In this document: piece after piece, positions 41,748 through 53,685 of the stretch
Numbering within the stretch: position 1 is the stretch's first letter
How the letters are laid out: every line of letters starts with the position of its first letter
Assembly: GCA_037447605.1 (NCBI GenBank)
Contig: CM074806.1
Span: 1,626,196 to 1,690,195, forward strand
From: Zygnema circumcarinatum
Taxonomy: Eukaryota; Streptophyta; Zygnematophyceae; Zygnematales; Zygnemataceae
Reading direction: 5' to 3'
DNA: 64,000 nucleotides
Notes under the pieces: generated by a model
Told to the model about the DNA's origin: nothing
The model's database searches: none
Seen by the model: only the letters and a program-made list of their open reading frames with translations
Made by a program: the position numbers and the translations under genes

Positions 41748-44700
41748 ATGGCTCCGCGGAGTCCCTGCATCCGCCCGCTTGTGCGGATGAGTCTGCGCTG
41801 CGTGGCGCGGCCTGCCGCCCCTGCATTGGAGCCTGCACGTGCTTTTGGAGGGACAGTCTGCTCCAAAACCGCGCCGTCGCCCGCAATTGGTGAAACTGTA
41901 TTGGACTTTTCTCTCTTGCAGGCTCTCGTGCCGCAGTTGACAGCCACAAGGGAGCCTGCTCGGAAGGATGTTTGCAGTGGAATGGGAAGCCTCGAATCAC
42001 GGAGAGTAGCTAGGCAAACTCTGAAGCGAAGTCTTTGCCTGAGCTATTTGCATTTGCAAGGTACAGAGAAGCAGCCTTACCACTTGGGCTGCTGGAGTGA
42101 GAATCTTGCTGTCGGGATGGTTAGAATGGCGTTGCATTTTCCTAGTCGTTTGCAGCATCATGTTCGGTACAGTTACCGGCGGCAACATACGAATGCTGCA
42201 GAAAGTACGCCCGCAACGGATACAGTCGCAGCAGAGTTGATACTTGAAGGATTACAGCGTGAAGGTAGAAAGGCGTTGGGGGTAGAACGGGCAAACAATT
42301 CTCAACGTCAAGCAGCGATATCACCAATTCGATTATGCCTTAGCGACTCAAATAAGAGCCCGGGGTCCAGAGGCGGAAAGTTCAGTGATCAGTTGGAAAG
42401 TAACAGTAGCGTTGATGGATCGGCGGCGACAGTAAGGCAGAGAAGAGCTGGCAAGCGACCAATCACAATGAGAAATGAGAGTTTGATAACCGGGCTTAGG
42501 AGGACGATTTCGGTGACAATCCCACACGGAAATGCCCCTTCGGAACAGCAAGCCCTTGAGCCAGCTTTCTTACAATGTGGCAGCGTTTCTGCCACAGCCA
42601 AGTCTTCTGCAGAAGTGGTCCAGGCACTGGAGTCCACCATAAACGGCAATGCTCCCAATACATCACAGAAGAGGAAAAAGAAGTTGAAGAAGAAGGAGAC
42701 GAAAATGCCAGTGCTCCCGGCAGAGGAGAGGCCGCGTAGTCGAGTCAGACAGAGCGCTAAGGAAGGTTCTGTAGTACAAGAGATTGTTTTGTCCACGAAG
42801 GAGAAAAGAAGGAAGACGGAATGGACGTGCAAGAGTCTTACGTCGGCGGACAAGAAGGATAGAGCCAAGGGTCCAGTAATAAATCATATCCAACTTAGCT
42901 GGATCGGCAGTGTTTTGAATAACGTTAAAGAACTCCATTGCCAAGGAAATGATTCTCCTAGTGGAGTATCAAGATTCTTAAATTTACGGGAGGGGGATTT
43001 TGGGGGTCAAGTGAAGTCCAACGAAGTGTCAGAATTAGAAAATTCCCCGTCTCTATCTCATGCTAACAACATATCTGACATCGAGAATTTAGACGCGCAG
43101 TTGGAAAATAGACTGGTCCAATCGTTGGAAAAGCAGTTGCTCCCTTGGCATGGCAAACTGCAGTCAATTCATATAAGGTATCTTTTGAAGGGCAACACCG
43201 ACGTTCATCTGACGCAGGCTCTCTTCCGTTGGGCAAAGTCGCAGGATGGGTTTAAACCAGACTCTTTCTTATACACGCACATGATACATATTGCTCGGAA
43301 AGCCAATAATCTGGAAACTGTGGAGGAAATTTGGAAAGAGATGAGAAATACTGGATGCAAACCCACACAATGGACGTTAACAGCAATTGCCCGAACATAC
43401 ATGGCATTCGATCAACTAGACAAGGCACTCACTATTGTTCGAGAAGCACTGGATGATGGCTTGCTCTTTGATAATTCGTTGATTGGGTAAGTGGATGGGC
43501 GTGCATGGCATTCTAATAGGCGACGAGTGCCTTCTCTTGCTTGTAGTTAGGGGGATACTCGTTTTCTTGATTAGGATTGTATCAGAGGATCAGGTGAGGT
43601 TTGTCAGCTTTTTACGCCTGGTATATTGCCCTTGCAAAATGGAACATCAAGGCTTTGTTTGATGCAATTGAAACTTACACTTTCATTACCTTTGCACAAT
43701 GTTAATAGAAGGGTGGAAGTCTGCTAGCAAGTTGATTCAGCAGTGTTATAAATATGACTAGCATTTTGCTTTACGAAGAGTGACTCCTAAGAGCCCTGCG
43801 CCTCAAGACTTCGGTTACATTTTCCCCCTACCTTTGAAGCTGCAAAAAAGCCACGTATGGCAGATGAAGTTATTGGGTCAGATTCCTTGACGTGGCTTCT
43901 GCAGAAGATACTGGGAGTGCGTAGGAATGCTGTATGCATCTGCTTCCAATATTTTCCAAGCCCAGTAACACCTTGCTAGTTAGCACTGTGTACATGACTG
44001 TCCAGGCATTTCGTTTCCTTGTTTTTACTATGTAACTTCCTTTTTTAACCGTGCATGCTCGCGATTGCACCTCCCGTGCCAGCCGCTTGTCATGTGTCAA
44101 TGTTTTCACTTCTGCATGAGAAGCCACTGGTGAGTGTAGGAAAGGTTGCCCAGCAGGTTGGTAAGCAAGATGTTTTAGTGTGCAACCTTCTTTCTGAGAT
44201 TGATGACTTCAATATGGTGGCTCAATGGCAGGGAATTGATGGAGCAACTTGGTCATGCCGATCGTGCTATGGATGGCCTATTACTGCTCAAGCAGTTCGA
44301 AGAGCATGGTGGCAAACCTGAGTCACGGGTGTATAACACAAAGATTACCCTATATGGGATGCAGGGGGATTTTGGAGGGGCTAGGAGGGTCCTGAAGGAA
44401 ATTAGGGAAACGGGTGAAAGGCCTGACAGATTTGCATACACACGGTTAATCTCCCAGTTCTGCAGACGTAATGAGATCAAGCATGCGAAGAAGGTATTAC
44501 AGCAGATGATTGCAGCGGGTGTGGAGCCAGATGTGCGCAGCTTCAACCCTCTGATGGCTGCTTACTCAAGGATGGGATTGGAAGATGAAGCACTTGCTGT
44601 CTTGACGAGGATGGATGAACTGGGCATCGCACCTATAACTTCTTCATTTAATACACTGCTTGATATGCATGCACATGCAAGGAATTGGGAGAAAGCAGAA

Positions 44701-45513
44701 GAGGTTTTTTGTATGATGGAATCGCGGGGCCTGTGCCCGGATGCAGTGACCTACAATATCATGCTCCATGCCCACTTGAGTGGTTCCAAAGAAAAGGCCA
44801 AGGTGATGCTCAAAAGGCTGAAAGCCTTAGGAGGTGGCTTGGACCTGCGTACATACATAATGGTCCTCCAAGGGTGCTTTGAAAGTGACGCCAAGGAAGA
44901 TTTGGAGTCTTCGTTTGATATGCTTGAAGAGTTGAACCATCCAATGCACGAAATGTTGAGGACCATCTTCAAGAAGTTCCCAAATGGAGGAGAGGATTCT
45001 ATGTGGTTGGAAGTTCAGCAATATATAGCACGTCTTCGGGGCGAGGCCTTGGATGTCCAACAAGGATTTGTAAATGGGGCGATGCAATGTCTCTGCAAGG
45101 CCGGATTGGAGTTACGCGCCGCAACGTTTCTCAATATTTCCCGAAAGGAGGGAATTTTTCCTGAACCAAAATTACTTGGCTCAACACTTAGTGTTGACCT
45201 CCATGACATGGGCCCAGTCATGGCCATGATTGCTACACGGCTTGAGCTTATGCGCCTTTATGATATGGCGATGGATGATGTGGCCCTTCCTGCTGAAGTG
45301 GGGCTCATTACGGGCCGGGGAAAGGGCAGCTCCCTCTCTGACGGCCCTGTGGTTCGGAAGGCGGTGACTGACCTCCTCCAACAGCTCGACTCACCATTCA
45401 AGTTGTCATTTCGCAACCAAGGGAGGATATTTGCGAGGGGCAGTTGGTTGCGTGGCTGGTTGCTTACGACGGGGAAGGGGGAGCAGATTGCATTGAAGGA
45501 CAGGGAGAGCTAG
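41748..45513 (+). CDS. Pentatricopeptide repeat protein with C-terminal Smr domain (PPR-SMR)
   Basis: Two exons, 41748-43486 and 44232-45513, join in phase (LIG/ELMEQLG) to 1006 aa. The ATG at 41748 has the context GCCGCCATGG. The N-terminal ~440 residues are basic and low in structure, starting with a likely organelle transit peptide and including a Lys-rich patch (KRKKKLKKKETK). About eight PPR motifs follow, for example FLYTHMIHIARKANNLETVE, VYNTKITLYGMQGDFGGARR, FAYTRLISQFCRRNEIKHAK and TYNIMLHAHLSGSKEKAKVM. The C-terminus is an Smr domain with SVDLHDMGPVMAM (LDLH-type) and ITGRGKGSSLSDGPVVRKAV. PPR-SMR proteins such as GUN1, pTAC2, SOT1 and SVR7 act in plastid (some in mitochondrial) RNA metabolism, and some Smr domains cut RNA or DNA. 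I cannot assign the subfamily. Confidence 0.9.
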
Positions 45514-47734
45514 ACTGCCGGAAAGAACAAGCGCAACAACTAGCTGCTGTATTAAGAGTCTTGGCAGAAACCTGCTGGTAATTGCATTCAAAGCAACTGA
45601 ACCAGTTGCCCCAATGCCAGCCGCAACATCCTAATGTTTTGACATGGGAAATCTGCCTACATGGATGCTGACTACAAGACGAGGGAACGAGAGGGTTGCA
45701 GGTGAGGGACGAAGAGGAGGGCCAGGTTACCAAGTGAGTAATGTACAAAGAACTCTTCTCAGAGAATGGCTCGTCTATATCACTTGGCAGAGAAAAAAGG
45801 TGTTGGGATGGTTTCGGCTGATTCTACCGTGGTTCAGCTATCAGGTGGCACCCTAATACTATGTACGCAGCCATTTCTCAGCTCCCAATGGAGAGCTCGT
45901 CACTGGTGGAAATGCGACTACGCTATAAGATACTCCGCTTTTGCAAGACATGCATGCAAGGAATTTACACAGACATTTTCTTCTTGAGCTGCACGGCATA
46001 AGCATGAGAGCCTCTTGGCTCTATTCCTGGAAAGGTGAATCCTTCCTCGCTATGTCTGCAAATTTCTTCTGAAAGTTTCAGCTGGAAGCTCGCACTTGTG
46101 TAGACAGCAACTGGTAACTTTTTCTGCAAACTGGGGCAACACCATTTGTCTGGAGGTTCCCTAGGCAACTATCCTTGCTAAAGCGTATAAACCCCATGAC
46201 GACATCATAGCTGGATCTCCTCCAGTTTGAGCATACTGTAGGCATGTTGGAGGCTTTGTTGGGATGGCTAACAATGCTGTGTTGTTGGAAAGGTTGCCTG
46301 TAAAGAACGACAAGATTCAAACTGGCTAACATGAAGCTGATATCTTGCATGGTTCCTATCTCATGGGTTGTGGTCTGTGCAGAAAGTGTGGAGGACATTG
46401 AAGCGTGAGCGGCGGCAATTGCTTGCTCTGCTCGGGAATTGTGTTCAACGATTGGGAGACAGATGCCAATCTGTTTCTCTAGCACTTCTAGTTCAGAGCA
46501 GAGGCGTTACTGGCAGCGCGCCTGTCTTTCTTCAAGAAGAGAAGGAGGCAGAGTTCAGTCAATGGGATGTCAGTGTATGCTCCCAATGTTGTCTCATGGC
46601 CTGCTTAGAATGTGAACAACAGGTCCATGGACGTGGGTGGCACGCGGCCATGGGAGAGGATATTTGTCTCGCCAATCTTTGTTGTTGGCAGTAGCATCAT
46701 TATTGTATGTACGGATGTCTTCCTGTCGCACCAGTAGAAAGGTCAAGCTTTCCTTCTCAGTTGAAGGGGAAGGTGCATTGCGGACCTTGCACCTTGCACA
46801 GCCAGGTCCGCAATGCACCGCTGTATGTAATACCACATCCTAATGAGAAACCGCATGAAGCAACAAAGCAACTCTGTGGCTGATGCACAAATATGAGAGG
46901 TACGCATGAAATTGCAGCCTTCGATTCTTCAAGTCAACAAACCCGCGAGCTGGGAACCCCATGATGCACGCTGAGGTTGTGTCTGCTGACAGCAAACCCT
47001 TCAGCGGTCATCAGCAGCCGTCTACGCAGCTTCAGCTGTGCCGCTGTCGAGAAGAGGACCGGCATCTGGTTGACTGAGGGTGGAGAGCCACGAGTTCAAG
47101 GCTTCAGGAAATGTGCACTTCTCAACAAGCTACAACACCTGTCAACTTGCAATCATTCCACAAACGAGCTTCATCGTCGACTCTTGCGTACATAGAAGAC
47201 CTCACACTCTCCAAAGCAGGCCCTAAATTTCAGGGTTAGGTCTGCTCAAAATTACAAGGGCATCGTCAGGGTCGACTCTGTCACAAAAATGTTCAACAAT
47301 TTGAGCCCTACTTGCTTCTTGCCACATGACAACAGTTCTGCAGTCATGCAGAAACAGCACAAAATATCTTTTGCATCAATTGCATTTGGAAAGTCCTGAA
47401 GGAGCTCATTGAGCAGCTGTGGGAGCAGTGGCTTTTTTCAGCCTGCCTGGCTATATCTCCAAGGGTCCCCTGAAGGGCATCAAAAGCTGCCTTCTTTGGC
47501 CCGGCCCTTGGCAACCCTGGAGCGATCCTGCTACCAGCTCCCAGGATAACCCTAACCTCGTACACGGTATCATTAAAATCCGCATTTCAGTACATATATA
47601 GTTTATTCGCAGTGAATCAACGAGGAGGACTCGCACAGCTACAAAGGAAGTTTCGTATTAGCTTTGCGGGAATCACACAAGGTCAAAATGGCGGAGCAAG
47701 GGATTAAGGATGGAACATGCAAGTCATCAGCGAG
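45514..47734. other. 2.2-kb spacer between convergent PPR-SMR and ITPK genes; no gene assigned
   Basis: Plus-strand frames at 45766-45987 (MARLYHLAEKKGVGMV...) and 46368-46694 (Cys-rich, ...CSQCCLMACLECEQQ) and a minus-strand frame at 46078-46485 are open but match no family I know, and lack convincing flanking splice sites. A perfect hairpin lies at 46772-46819. Confidence 0.45.
46772..46819. repeat. Perfect 16-bp inverted repeat with 16-base loop
   Basis: GGTGCATTGCGGACCT (46772-46787) is followed by its exact reverse complement AGGTCCGCAATGCACC (46804-46819). Either strand of RNA would form a strong stem-loop. It lies in non-coding DNA between convergent genes; role unknown. Confidence 0.85.
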
Positions 47735-49586
47735 TCAGTCTCCTTTCCTCTTTTGGGCTTTCTCTTCTGCAAGGTTCGCAAAGAAATCTGTCAAAACTTT
47801 TTCGTAGTTTGGCATCTTCGCATAACCTGGAAAGTAGTTGATATCTACAATGAAAAAATAACTGGACGCGCGACTATCACGGATAAGGTCGTAATTAAAT
47901 AGGCGCAGGCCTAGCTTTCTCCTTAAACGCTCAGAGATGGCCACTACAAGGTTATTGGGCGGAAGTGGGGTGGAAGCTAAGCTCTTATCAATGGCTTCTC
48001 CTGAACCCCCTTTAGTGGTGTTGGAGATGTGAGAAAAGGATTGAAGGCCGTCTTTATCGGTGAGGTCTGCTTCCAGTACATCTGCACAAAGTGGGGGGAG
48101 TGGGGGGGGAGAGGAAAAAGGATAAGGCTTGAGTGGCAAACTGAGGAGAGCAGATGCCTGAGGTGACTGGCCTTACCCAAAGAAAACGCTGTCACACTTT
48201 ATGACCATCGAATCGAATTTAACCTCCCTAAAGCAGGCCTGAGAATGAAAGCAGTTCAATATGAGGAAAGACTATGCAGAACATTGTCAATGTTCTCTGC
48301 ACTTGCAGCTGTTGGAGTTTAGGCGGTCTGCGTACTTAACGCCAACATGCTTGACATGAAAAACCCCCTAGCTCTGAAAATCATCAGAACCATGTCTGGT
48401 TTTCATCCTGAGAGCAGATTGCACTATAGCCGGATAATTCGTTTCTGAATTCCAGAACTTATAAAATGGGTAACCTTCATGTAATTTTTATACAAAAATG
48501 CGTAAACTATACATGAAGCAAAGATTTTGCAGAAATTTCAGAAAATTCTAAAGCTTATTTCGGGTTGGTTAACGTTGCCAAGAAAGTCAGCCACAAATCC
48601 TCTCAGTGGAACCAAAACTGCAATATTTGATGTTTAACCAAGGGAAGTGGTTGAAAGGAGGTTTCAGCCAAACAAGGTTCCTTTAAACGGGGCCATATTC
48701 GCGAGTTAGCCAGATGCTTGAGTGGAATCGTCCCACAGTTACTGCAAGTGAACTACCGGCATCCTCTACCTTTCTAGGTTAACAAGTGAAGCTCCACTGT
48801 TCATTTATGCCACTGCTTACGTTCGTACGCGTTCAGATTCGTCTTCTGCTCTGCAGATAAGCCACTTAGGACTCCTCCATCATCAAAATGGCTTACCACT
48901 TCGCACTGAGGACGGGCATAAAAAACGCCTTATTCCAGAGTTTGCGAAAACGAGAGCCATGTGGGATCACCTGGAAGCGATTTCCTCCGGCAGCACTTGA
49001 CGTACTCGCCTACTACATAGACCTTGAAGATAACTCCACCGTGATTCACAAACTGCTGCAACAGAAAGGGTGGCGCAAGCTTTTCCAGGCCACTTTTATT
49101 GTAAACGAGCGACATCAGATGGGAGATTGCGGTTCCATCCGCTACTAAAGGCTTAGCAATAACAGGAAACCGTAACCCCGATGCCTCAAACTGGTGGAAC
49201 AGCGCACCACTGCCTTGCTTTTCTGTAATTATCAGCTGCTTCGGAATGCCAACCCAGCCATAAGAATCGTATGACTTCTCTTGTTCAAACACCTGCAGCA
49301 TAGACACCCTATTATGGAGTCGCTGAATAGCTTCAGGCGGATCCAAGATGATTACGTCGGGGTGGAGAGCCTGATACTCTTCCAGTTGGCTGTACCAGTC
49401 CTTGCCGGTCTGTTTGTGCAGAATCGCATCAAAGAGCCCCTGCTCTTTCAGCGGCTTCCCGAGGTCGACGGCTACAAGTTCCACCCCCTTCTCCTTCGAC
49501 TGCAGCAGCAGCGACTCCTTCAAGAAGCTATTGATCTTTTTCTCGGCCAGCGCATAGCCGATCCTGAACTTACATTCCCCGGCCAT
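47735..49586 (-). CDS. ITPK: Inositol-tetrakisphosphate 1-kinase (ITPK), ATP-grasp family
   Basis: Exons 49586-48971 and 48081-47735 join in phase to 320 aa. I start at the ATG at 49586 (MAGECKFRIGYALAEKKINS), since the longer frame upstream is only translated GAGGGC microsatellite. Family segments are complete: KGVELVAVDLGKPL, DVIILDPPEAIQRLHNRVSM, PVIAKPLVADGTAISHLMSL, LLQQFVNHGGVIFKVYVVGE, then YFFIVDINYFPGYAKMPNYE, whose D and N bind the catalytic metal, and VLTDFFANL. The enzyme phosphorylates inositol 3,4,5,6-tetrakisphosphate and related inositol phosphates in the cytosol on the route to phytate; plant ITPKs also make InsP7. The 889-bp intron splits between KSLP and DVLEAD. It is divergent from the serine acetyltransferase gene. 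Confidence 0.94.
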
Positions 49587-49685
49587 GAATCTCGTGCATG
49601 GACTCAAGCACAGGCGCCTCCTGCTCTCTCTGTGCCCTGCCTCTCCTCTCCCATCCTCCCTCGCCCTTCCTCTTCCCTCTCCCTT

Positions 49686-49735
49686 TCCCTCGCCCTCGCC
49701 CTCGCCCTCGCCCTCGCCCTCGCCCTCGCCCTCGC
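49686..49735 (+). repeat. (CCCTCG)n microsatellite in the ITPK 5' leader/promoter
   Basis: About eight CCCTCG hexamers, directly followed by (CCAG)n at about 49741-49762. On the minus strand it would be transcribed as GAGGGC repeats just upstream of the ITPK ATG. Confidence 0.9.
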
Positions 49736-49820
49736 TTGCAAGCCAGCCAGCCAGCCAGCCAGCCTGATCTTTCTCGCTGGCCGCCCCCCCTGGCACCCAG
49801 TCACCCACCAGCGGCGGCGA

Positions 49821-49852
49821 TCGTACGAACGTCCGTACGGACGGACGGTACC
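49821..49852. promoter_or_regulatory. GTAC palindrome cluster in ITPK/serine acetyltransferase promoter
   Basis: TCGTACGA, CCGTACGG and GGTACC occur within 32 bp (49821-49828, 49833-49840, 49847-49852). The same CCGTACGG word is repeated upstream of the TMEM131-like gene, so it may be a recurrent promoter element in this genome. Confidence 0.45.
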
Positions 49853-49910
49853 TCTCCCGCCCGGACTTGTTGACTTGGCGCCCTCGGCCTCGGCCTCGGC
49901 CTCGCCTTCA

Positions 49911-50020
49911 AGCCGTTTGATGCGCAATTGGCCAATTGCATTCGGTATCCTCCAGGTAACAAAATTTTGTGGGTCGTGCCATGATTGTCAGCCTGAAGTT
50001 ACATGTTGTTACGAAGCCAC
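49911..50020 (+). repeat. Dispersed ~110-bp repeat, copy 1
   Basis: Runs from AGCCGTTTGATGCGCAATTG through CCAGGTAACAAAATTTTGTG and GGGTCGTGCCATG to TTACGAAGCCAC. A second copy lies at 51155-51270 inside the first intron of the serine acetyltransferase gene. Copy 1 has extra bases forming GCAATTGGCCAATTGC. Confidence 0.8.
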
Positions 50021-50063
50021 ATACATACATACATGCATATATGGCCACAGCCAGCCAGCCATG

Positions 50064-50128
50064 GATGGGATGGGATGGGATGGGATGGGATGGGATGGGA
50101 TGGGATGGGATGGGATGGGATGGGATGG
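50064..50128 (+). repeat. (TGGGA)n pentanucleotide microsatellite
   Basis: About thirteen perfect TGGGA units between the divergent ITPK and serine acetyltransferase genes. Confidence 0.95.
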
Positions 50129-50186
50129 AATGGATGGTCGCAGCGGGCCTCCCGCCCCCTGCCTGGCTGGCTGCCTGCCTGCTCCC

Positions 50187-50214
50187 GGCATGGCATGGCA
50201 TGGCATGGCATGGC
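50187..50214 (+). repeat. (GGCAT)n pentanucleotide microsatellite
   Basis: Five GGCAT units plus a partial one, close to the TGGGA run; both are in the promoter spacer of ITPK and serine acetyltransferase. Confidence 0.9.
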
Positions 50215-50690
50215 GCCTCGCTGGTTCCGCACGCGAGCATGGCCCACCCACATATTGCGACATCGCCGGCGCATCGGCGGGACCGACCGACCGACAGAGA
50301 GGGAGCGGCTGCCTCCCAGTTGGTCGGCGACGCTCACTGTCTGTGACTAACCGCGCGCTGACCAAACTACGCGAGGAACTAACCGCCGTTAGTCGAGGGC
50401 TGCGCGGCCCCCCGGACACCAAGCGATGGTGCGGAACGCTGAGGACAGAGGGAGGGAGGAAGTGAGAGAGGGAGGGAGGAAGGGAGAGAGGAGGAAGGGA
50501 GAGAGGGAGGGAAGGACTCTGGAGGGAGAGAGGGGGAGGAGGCGGCGCAATGCACGTCCCTGCCTGCCCCTCCTTCACGAGGGGCACTGTGGAGGCCGGC
50601 TGGCAACTGCCGAGGCAGACCTGCCCCGGCTCTGCAATTCTTTCTCGAGTTTCTCTCATCGACGGGCTTCAGGGTGCGGTGCTGCGGAGC

Positions 50691-52743
50691 ATGGACCGAA
50701 TTTCTGAAGGTTCATCGCCGAACGGGTCGGAGTGTCCGAGGAATCTCAAGCAGGGAGCTTCAGGGAGCTATGAAGGGTGTAGGTTGTGGGAGAAGGAACC
50801 AAGTGATGGCTTGCCAGTTGCGCGTGCTTCACACATAGTAAGCTTCCAGGATGTGTCAAGTTGGAGGCCACGCCGAGGGAGCTATATGTCAGGAAGGAGA
50901 CAATCGCAGTATGGTTGGAGAAGGAGGATAAGGCCAGGATCGCTCGGTAGGCCGGCAGTCTGTTGTGCCGCAGCGGCTAACGGGAGTGCTGTAGAGAGGT
51001 TGGAGACATCTCGGGGCGGTTCGGACTTAAGACCGGATGACAAGGCTCCCGAGGTAAGCGGAGTGATGAGGCTACTGGTGATGCATGCTGCGAACGCCTT
51101 CATAGTTCCAGCATTAATTATGCCAACTGTTGATTGCTCAATAAGTTGCAACTCGAAGCCGTTTGATGCGCAATTGCATTCTGTATCCTCCTCCAGGTAA
51201 CGAAATTTTGTGGGTCGTGCCATGTTTGTCAGCCTGACGATACATGTTTTTATCGTTGCTACGAAGCTACATGCATTACCCACTTTCGTTGGGGTGAAAT
51301 ACTTGACTGTTTCAATCACGTACGGGAAATTGCCCAGTTCTTTATTGTATGCCACTAACAAATGCAGGAGACATGCGTGGTGTTGCAGGAGCCCCTTTGG
51401 AAGGAGATACAGGAGGAAGCTCGTCTTCAGTCCGTGGCCGAGCCATATCTGGCCAGCTTCCTATACGCCACTATTTTAGCGCACTCATCACTTGAGAAAG
51501 CCCTCGCTTTTCACGTGGCCAACAAGCTTGCTGATGCGACGCTGCTCAGCACCCAGCTGTTCGCACTGTTCTCTGAAATCTTTTTGCAGGATGCAGAGAT
51601 TAAGGTGAGTAAAAATACAACTTGTATTGACATGAACTTGCAGTGGGAATTTCGAAGAAACCAGAAGGCTTTTTTTTCATTTCGATTATGGAAAAGCTCT
51701 TCAAGGTTTCTTTTTGTACATTTTGACGCTTCCGATTCTCGCACGGTTGCAGGCAGCCATACGAGCAGATATGCAAGCTTTCAAGGAGCGCGACCCCGCC
51801 TGCTCGGGCTATGTTCATGGCATGCTTTACTTTAAGGGCTTCCTAGCCTGTCAGATTCATCGTGCCTCACATAAACTCTGGCATCAAAGCCGGATTTCTC
51901 TCGCACTGGCGTTGCAGAACCGCGTCTCCGAGGTGTTTCAGGTCGACATCCATCCAGGTGAGGGCAATGATTCAACTGGGCCACAATGAAATATTGACAG
52001 GTGCTTCTTGTGGTGGTAGTGGTTTAGTAGGCGAAGAGAATTTTGATAATAGTGACTACGGATCCATTTGCTTCTGCAGTACGCATATTCTTAATCGTGT
52101 TTGATGATGCCAAAGCACATGGTGTAAGGTCGGTTTTTTATTTCTTTGTCTGGGCTTTACTGGAAGCCACGCCTGGATTGAACTCTAACTAGGCATGCTA
52201 CGACTTATTCATTCAGATTAGCTGACTAATTAGCTGTCTTAGCTGACTGAATCAGTTCATCAGAAGGAACTAATGAGTTATGAAGTGAGATGCTGCACAT
52301 AGCCTGCTAGTTGAAAATCACAAACTGACTTCAGGATCAGATTTTGGTTGATTGCAGGCGCTACCTTGGGCCACGGCCTTCTCTTCGACCACGCGACGGG
52401 TGTTGTGATCGGTGAAACTGCAGTCGTCGGAAACAATGTCTCCATCCTCCACCATGTGACCCTTGGAGGGACAGGAGCAGCTGCAGGAGACCGCCATCCG
52501 AAGATTCGCGATGGTGTATTGATTGGCGCGGGTGCCACTCTGTTGGGGCCCATTGTGGTCGGTGAGGGGGCGCAGATTGGAGCGTCCTCCCTTGTGCTCT
52601 CGGAGGTGCCGCCATTCAGCACGGCTGTGGGAGTGCCCGCGCGAATCATTGAGCCCAAAGGGACGAAGGCGCCTGAGAAGCGCGACATGCCTGGGCAGTC
52701 CATGGACCACTGCTCCACCATCATCGACGACTATCAGATCTGA
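50691..52743 (+). CDS. Serine O-acetyltransferase
   Basis: Four exons, 50691-51053, 51368-51604, 51753-51957 and 52358-52743, join in phase to 396 aa; an in-frame ATG at 50550 would add 47 residues, so the start is uncertain. After a ~120-residue Arg/Ser-rich N-terminus (possible transit peptide) come the SATase N-terminal helices (EPLWKEIQEEARLQSVAEPY, LASFLYATILAHSSLEKAL, DMQAFKERDPACSGYVHGML, LYFKGFLACQIHRASHKLW), then the left-handed beta-helix with GHGLLFDHATGVVIGET and NNVSILHHVTLGGTG, which carry the catalytic His/Asp residues. The enzyme transfers acetyl from acetyl-CoA to serine, giving O-acetylserine for cysteine synthesis. The protein ends DDYQI; a C-terminal Ile is the residue that docks into O-acetylserine (thiol) lyase, so complex formation is likely. 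Intron 1 carries repeat copy 2. Confidence 0.94.
51155..51270 (+). repeat. Dispersed ~110-bp repeat, copy 2, in serine acetyltransferase intron 1
   Basis: Same order of words as copy 1 (AAGCCGTTTGATGCGCAATTG-like start, CCAGGTAACGAAATTTTGTG, GGGTCGTGCCATG, GCTACGAAGC end), with a few substitutions and small indels. Same orientation as copy 1, about 1.2 kb away. Confidence 0.8.
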
Positions 52744-53685
52744 ACTCCGCTTTTCCTTCACCTGCGACTCTCGGCTTGGTGTACTTGTTGATTACTTAAG
52801 CTGGGAAATCGAGATTGTTTTTTGAGCCTGAACTCGAATTGTAGTCTGTCGCCTTTCACTAGGTATGGGGTGGAAAAATGTCAATGTCAAAATGTCAATG
52901 GACACCTTGACTTTTAAACGAATTGGTGGGGCTGGGGAATACTGTACGGTTGGGCTGGAGCACATGGGTTGAAGGCTCTATGTGTGTTTGCTACACCTCG
53001 GTATTGGGTAGTGCACTTCACACCAAATTGGAATTTCGCCCTGACTTCCTCATCAAAGTTCCCAAATCGGGCCCATTCCCACTCCGCTCTCTTTGGCCTT
53101 AATGAGGGAGACCGCGGCAAGCAGAGACAGGAGACTGCGGGCTACGTCGGCACTCGCGAAGATGTCCTCTTTAGCCCTTTGACAGTGTTGAGGCATCCTT
53201 TTTGCTGTCATTCTTCTTCGATGAGTTCATTTCTTAAACTTACTTGCACCCCTCAAATTTTTCTTTCTATACGTTTCAGGCAATTCTCAGAGCACACACT
53301 CTTGCTAGGTTCCACGACAGAATGGGACCTTGCAGGCCACCTCTACAGCTTGAGACAAGGCAGCGCTGTTCCTTGTCAACCAATCCCTGTGACACATCAG
53401 TAAAAGTGACTTAGAACAAGCCACAAGCTACAAAGAAAGGCGAATGCCTGCAGCCAATACCTGAACGCCTCCTCAACGGAGTGTCAACTTCAGCTTCAGC
53501 TATGAAGCAGAACGAGCATAGACACGGGCATGGCGATGAGCAAGGGCCTGTTGAATCCGCACGCGGAGCACATGCGAGCCCCTATGTCCAATGATGTGAG
53601 ACGTTATCAGCTCTACACCAGTACAAAAATGAGGCACTAATGCGCTTCAAACCTGCTCTTATGCCTATCCTCTACGATGAAGCCG
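52744..53685. other. Spacer between convergent serine acetyltransferase and SEC31 genes
   Basis: No gene recognised. Short direct repeats of GTCAAAATGTCAATG lie near 52878-52902. The plus-strand frame at 52969-53403 has no family resemblance. Confidence 0.5.

Noticed and set aside
46078-46694. Opposed ORFs of 135 and 108 codons, the latter Cys-rich
   Set aside because: No recognisable domain, no splice context, and both strands are open over the same bases; left as unassigned.
49604-50659. Long ORFs over the CCCTCG, TGGGA and GGCAT repeats
   Set aside because: Open only because tandem repeats avoid stops; they overlap each other on both strands between two well-defined genes.
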